A stretch of DNA of 64,000 bases from Ilyomonas sp965199905. GTDB lineage: Bacteria; Bacteroidota; Bacteroidia; Chitinophagales; Chitinophagaceae. The translations under genes were made by a program, and so were the position numbers. Shown one piece after another: positions 61,266 through 64,000 of this stretch. The stretch lies in assembly GCA_965199905.1 (NCBI GenBank), contig OZ241366.1, positions 4,836,001 to 4,900,000 of the forward strand, read 5' to 3'. The number at the start of each line of letters is the position of its first letter. The stretch's first letter is position 1. The notes under the pieces are model-generated. The model saw nothing but the letters and a program-made list of their open reading frames with translations, did not search any database and was not told where the DNA came from.

Positions 61266-62180
61266 TTGGTAGGCGAACTGAAAGGGCAAAACGATGCTTC
61301 ACTGAAGCTGAGTCTTAAGGTAAAAGATTATCTTATGCTGGTAAAGTTTACACTGAGCTTTACAGTTGTCTTTTCATGTGTTATTTGTTATTTGCTCGCT
61401 CCGGATGTTGTCGGTTACAACTGGAAAATGATATTGCTACTGTTTGTCGCAGGTATGTTGATAGCAGGCAGTGCGAACACCATTAATCAGGCAACAGAGA
61501 AAGATACGGATGCTATGATGAAACGCACGGCAAGCCGACCGGTTGCCAGCGGCAGAATGTCGGCAAGTGAGGCTTATGTTTTTGCCTTTATTACCGGCGT
61601 AATTGGAGTTGTTATTATGTTTTATTTTTTCAACTTCACGTCAGCCCTGATATCTGCCATCAGTTTGTTTTTGTATGCTTTTGTTTATACACCATTAAAG
61701 AAAATCAATTCTATTGCCGTATTGGTGGGTGCATTTCCGGGTGCGTTGCCTTGCCTGATTGGTTGGGTAGCTGGTTTTTCTCCAGATACAGAAATTTTAT
61801 GGACCGGCGGCATCATCTTATTTGCTATCCAGTTCCTGTGGCAGTTCCCTCATTTTTGGGCAATAGCCTGGGTGGCGCATAACGATTACAGTAAAGCGGG
61901 TTTTAAATTACTGCCGTCCGATAAAGGACCTACCAGGTTTACGGCATTACAGGCTTTGCTTTATTCATTGATGATGTTACCGGTTGGCATGCTACCATAT
62001 TACTTCGGCATCAGCGGGCAAATCAGTTTTTTTATCCTGATTGCCTGCAATGTTTTTATGATTGTTCAGTGTGCTAGACTTTACATCGATATGAGTGTAC
62101 AAGCTGCGCGGCGCGTGATGTTCAGCAGTTATATTTATTTACCAATTGTGTTGCTGGCTATGTTGGCTGATAAAATGTGA
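61266..62180 (+). CDS. ctaB: Protohaem IX farnesyltransferase (haem O synthase)
   Basis: A 304-residue UbiA-family membrane enzyme. NTINQATEKDTDAMMKRTASRP is the Asp-rich prenyl-diphosphate site, and FLWQFPHFWAIAWVAHNDY with YTPLKKINS are further family motifs. Function: it adds a farnesyl group to haem b for the oxidase. The only start consistent with the N-terminal VGELKGQNDASLKLSLKVKDY is the TTG at 61266; the next ATG is inside the first helix. The terminator is 22 bases upstream, so expression may differ from ctaD. Confidence 0.94.
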   Translation: MVGELKGQNDASLKLSLKVKDYLMLVKFTLSFTVVFSCVICYLLAPDVVGYNWKMILLLFVAGMLIAGSANTINQATEKDTDAMMKRTASRPVASGRMSASEAYVFAFITGVIGVVIMFYFFNFTSALISAISLFLYAFVYTPLKKINSIAVLVGAFPGALPCLIGWVAGFSPDTEILWTGGIILFAIQFLWQFPHFWAIAWVAHNDYSKAGFKLLPSDKGPTRFTALQALLYSLMMLPVGMLPYYFGISGQISFFILIACNVFMIVQCARLYIDMSVQAARRVMFSSYIYLPIVLLAMLADKM

Positions 62181-62245
62181 AGTAACGATACATTGTAAAA
62201 AAGACTTTGTAAGTTTCGGTAAATTTGCCGTAAAGAAAGCAGATT

Positions 62246-62824
62246 ATGATTACCACATTAGCGGATGCAGAAAAGAAACGGCTGCATCCACATAAATTCA
62301 CACTTTGGGTTGGCATTGGCAGCATCATTATGATGTTTGCCGCATTGACCAGCGCTTACATTGTACGCGAAGCACAGCACAACTGGCTCGAGTTTTCGAT
62401 GCCAAAAGTATTCTGGTACTCTACGGTTGTTATCCTTGCCAGCAGCCTTACGTTACACTTAGCCGTAAAAGCTTTTAAAGTAAGAGAAAGAAACCGTTAC
62501 AGAAATTTACTGACTGTAACGGCTTTGCTGGGATTGCTGTTTGCAGGACTGCAAATTTCAGGTTTCTACGATTTATATAACCGGGGCGTACAAATTATAG
62601 GAAAAGGAAGCAATCCATCAGCATCGTTTTTAGGAATCATTACCGGGCTGCACGTAGTGCATGTGTTGGGTGGAATTGTAGCGCTGATGGTTTTATTTTT
62701 TCGTGCTTATAGTCGCAAGGTCAAAAGCTACGATGCAACGCCTGTGGAGATACTCAGCATCTATTGGCACTTCGTAGATATTCTTTGGATTTACCTGTTT
62801 ATCTTCTTCATGTTTGTGGGATAA
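62246..62824 (+). CDS. ctaE: Cytochrome c oxidase subunit III, first copy
   Basis: A 192-residue five-helix subunit III. It starts with a cytoplasmic HPHKFTLWVGIGS and ends with the family motif YWHFVDILWIYLFIFFMFV. GLHVVHVLGGIVAL contains conserved His. Function: structural support of subunit I. A second copy follows, a duplication I have seen in Bacteroidota oxidase clusters. Confidence 0.92.
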   Translation: MITTLADAEKKRLHPHKFTLWVGIGSIIMMFAALTSAYIVREAQHNWLEFSMPKVFWYSTVVILASSLTLHLAVKAFKVRERNRYRNLLTVTALLGLLFAGLQISGFYDLYNRGVQIIGKGSNPSASFLGIITGLHVVHVLGGIVALMVLFFRAYSRKVKSYDATPVEILSIYWHFVDILWIYLFIFFMFVG

Positions 62825-62892
62825 AAAGGGCTTATAAATTCGGAGTTATACAATCATCCATATACATTTGCAAACGAAACTGAACAGGTAAG

Positions 62893-63576
62893 ATGGAAAC
62901 AACAATGTCAGCAGCCGCGCAGCCACCAACCAAGCTTTGGAGCGGGGGAAAAAGTCCTTTCAATGTAGAGTATGGTAAGATCATGATGTGGTACTTCCTC
63001 ATGAGCGATACCTTCACCTTTGGCGCTTTCCTTATTGCTTATGGCACTACGCGCTTTGCTACCAATGGATGGCCTGACCCAAACAAAGTATTCAATGCAT
63101 TTCCGGGTTTAACAGGCAACCTGCCGCTTATGTTCGTGAGCCTGATGACCTTCATTCTCATCATCAGTTCTGTAACGATGGTATTAGCAGTGCAGGCAGG
63201 TCATAACATGGACAAAAAGAAAGTTCAGTTGAATCTTATATTAACCATCATTGGTGGATTGGCATTCTTAAGTTGCCAGGCTTGGGAGTGGAATCACATG
63301 CATGGCGAAGGTGCCTGGTGGGGAAGAAATCCGTTTCCAAATGCAAACGGAACCATTGCCACTACCAACTTTACCAATTTCTTTTTTACCATCACGGGCT
63401 TCCATGGCTTCCATGTATTTTCTGGCGTGATTATCAATATTGTTATGCTGATAATGACGACATTGAATGTATTTGAAAAGAAAGGTCATTACCTGATGAT
63501 TGAAAAAGCAGGTTTATACTGGCATTTTGTTGACCTCGTTTGGGTATTTGTATTCACTTGTTTTTATCTGATATAA
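62893..63576 (+). CDS. Cytochrome c oxidase subunit III, second copy
   Basis: A 227-residue subunit III paralogue. The N-terminal extension (SAAAQPPTKLWSGGKSPFNVEYGK) is longer than in the first copy. MMWYFLMSDTFTFGAFLIAYG, GFHGFHVFSGVI and YWHFVDLVWVFVFTCFYLI are subunit III motifs. Either copy could be the partner of CtaD, or both may form one complex. It starts 68 bp after the first copy, and the subunit IV gene follows 18 bp later. Confidence 0.92.
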   Translation: METTMSAAAQPPTKLWSGGKSPFNVEYGKIMMWYFLMSDTFTFGAFLIAYGTTRFATNGWPDPNKVFNAFPGLTGNLPLMFVSLMTFILIISSVTMVLAVQAGHNMDKKKVQLNLILTIIGGLAFLSCQAWEWNHMHGEGAWWGRNPFPNANGTIATTNFTNFFFTITGFHGFHVFSGVIINIVMLIMTTLNVFEKKGHYLMIEKAGLYWHFVDLVWVFVFTCFYLI

Positions 63577-63594
63577 CCAAGAAAAAATCATTGT

Positions 63595-64000
63595 ATGGCA
63601 GAGCACGCATCAGCAGTAGAATTTCACGAGCATGGCAGCGGCGGCACAAAAGAAATCATCCGCGTTACAATCATCCTTACCGTTTTAACCATCATTGAAT
63701 TAGGTCTTGGCTTTTCCATGATCAGCATGTCGGAAGAGAGTTTTTCCCGCCATTTAATCAAAGGCATTATTCTCATCCTGATGCTGGCAAAAGCTTTTTA
63801 TATCGTTGGTTATTTCATGCACCTGAAACATGAAATCAGAAACCTGATTATGACCATTTGCATTCCTTTGCTTTTGTTTGTATGGTTCATAATTGCATTT
63901 CTTTACGATGGAAATTCTTACAAGAACAATCGTAACGAATTCAATCCTTACTCAAAAGTAAAATCGCAGCAATTGGCCCCGGCAAGAGAAAGGGAAGAAC
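63595..64000 (+). CDS. Cytochrome c oxidase subunit IV, 3' end beyond window
   Basis: The ATG at 63595 opens a frame of 135 residues with no stop before the right edge. A cytoplasmic AEHASAVEFHEHGSGGTKEIIRV is followed by three hydrophobic segments (about 23-44, 55-73 and 85-103), the middle one ending GYFMHLKHE, typical of prokaryotic COX4-like (caa3_CtaG/COX4) proteins. The hydrophilic tail (NNRNEFNPYSKV) is longer than in most subunit IV proteins. It completes the oxidase gene set. Confidence 0.88.
   Translation, partial: MAEHASAVEFHEHGSGGTKEIIRVTIILTVLTIIELGLGFSMISMSEESFSRHLIKGIILILMLAKAFYIVGYFMHLKHEIRNLIMTICIPLLLFVWFIIAFLYDGNSYKNNRNEFNPYSKVKSQQLAPAREREE

Noticed and set aside
62246..63576. 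The two adjacent subunit III genes as a frameshifted single gene
   Set aside because: Each has its own start, complete helices and its own YWHFVD motif, so they are paralogues.
1..64000. tRNA, rRNA, riboswitch or prophage genes
   Set aside because: I saw no tRNA-like cloverleaf, rRNA segment, known riboswitch core, integrase or phage structural gene; a covariance-model scan would be needed to exclude short RNAs.

Overview
The window looks like chromosome of a Bacteroidota bacterium, most likely a Chitinophagaceae-type (class Chitinophagia) aerobe. The reasons are: an mraZ-to-ftsZ division cluster lacking murF and ddl; atpD-atpC standing apart from any other ATP synthase genes; a complete alternative complex III (ACIII) cluster joined to an aa3-type oxidase; a futalosine-pathway menaquinone gene (mqnE); a bacillithiol gene (bshB1); PorX, the regulator associated with the type IX secretion system; signal peptides ending in A-Q; and several -7 boxes fitting the Bacteroidota TAnnTTTG pattern. 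The genus assignment is inference. I found no rRNA, tRNA, CRISPR array, intact insertion sequence or prophage.

Layout. 1-3.6 kb: 5' part of ftsX (minus) diverging from leuS. 3.6-13.2 kb: mixed housekeeping genes, namely a soluble PAS histidine kinase, a secreted EEP-family phosphatase/nuclease, mqnE, a POTRA/beta-barrel outer-membrane protein, a fatty acid desaturase, bshB1 and a DUF4294 protein. 13.2-15.1 kb: a decaying patch with a VOC-family remnant spread over three frames, a small lipoprotein, and an antitoxin whose ParE/RelE-type toxin partner is frameshifted. 15.2-32.7 kb: the division/cell-wall (dcw) cluster on the minus strand in the order mraZ, rsmH, ftsL, ftsI, murE, mraY, murD, ftsW, murG, murC, ftsQ, a 791-bp gap, ftsA, ftsZ. 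32.9-38.9 kb: queA, an M16 protease, an Nfu-type Fe-S protein, porX and a Uma2-family protein. 39.0-44.1 kb: a cell-envelope folding group (a thioredoxin-like protein and two parvulin-type PPIases). 44.6-49.2 kb: atpD-atpC, an outer-membrane-type protein, an unrecognised protein and an LLM flavin oxidoreductase. 49.5-64.0 kb: actABCDEF, ctaC, ctaD, ctaB, two subunit III genes and a truncated subunit IV gene.

How the genes work together. MqnE makes a menaquinone precursor. ACIII (ActA-F) oxidises menaquinol and passes electrons to the aa3 oxidase (CtaC/CtaD with two subunits III and a subunit IV), whose haem needs CtaB. The resulting proton gradient can drive the F1 head encoded in part by atpD-atpC. 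The dcw cluster makes lipid II and builds the septum. MurE carries a DNPR motif, so the stem peptide probably contains meso-diaminopimelate. A 10-bp-periodic set of MraZ-type boxes sits just upstream of mraZ.

The most unusual material is non-coding. An imperfect-hairpin repeat of about 100-120 bp occurs three times (around 19.2, 34.4 and 42.5 kb). Five spacers of the dcw cluster each carry an inverted repeat, and the arm sequences differ from spacer to spacer. A 35-bp inverted repeat surrounds a terminator at 10.4-10.6 kb. These are inferences from reading the sequence by eye and have not been tested computationally. I did not recognise a clearly new multigene system.
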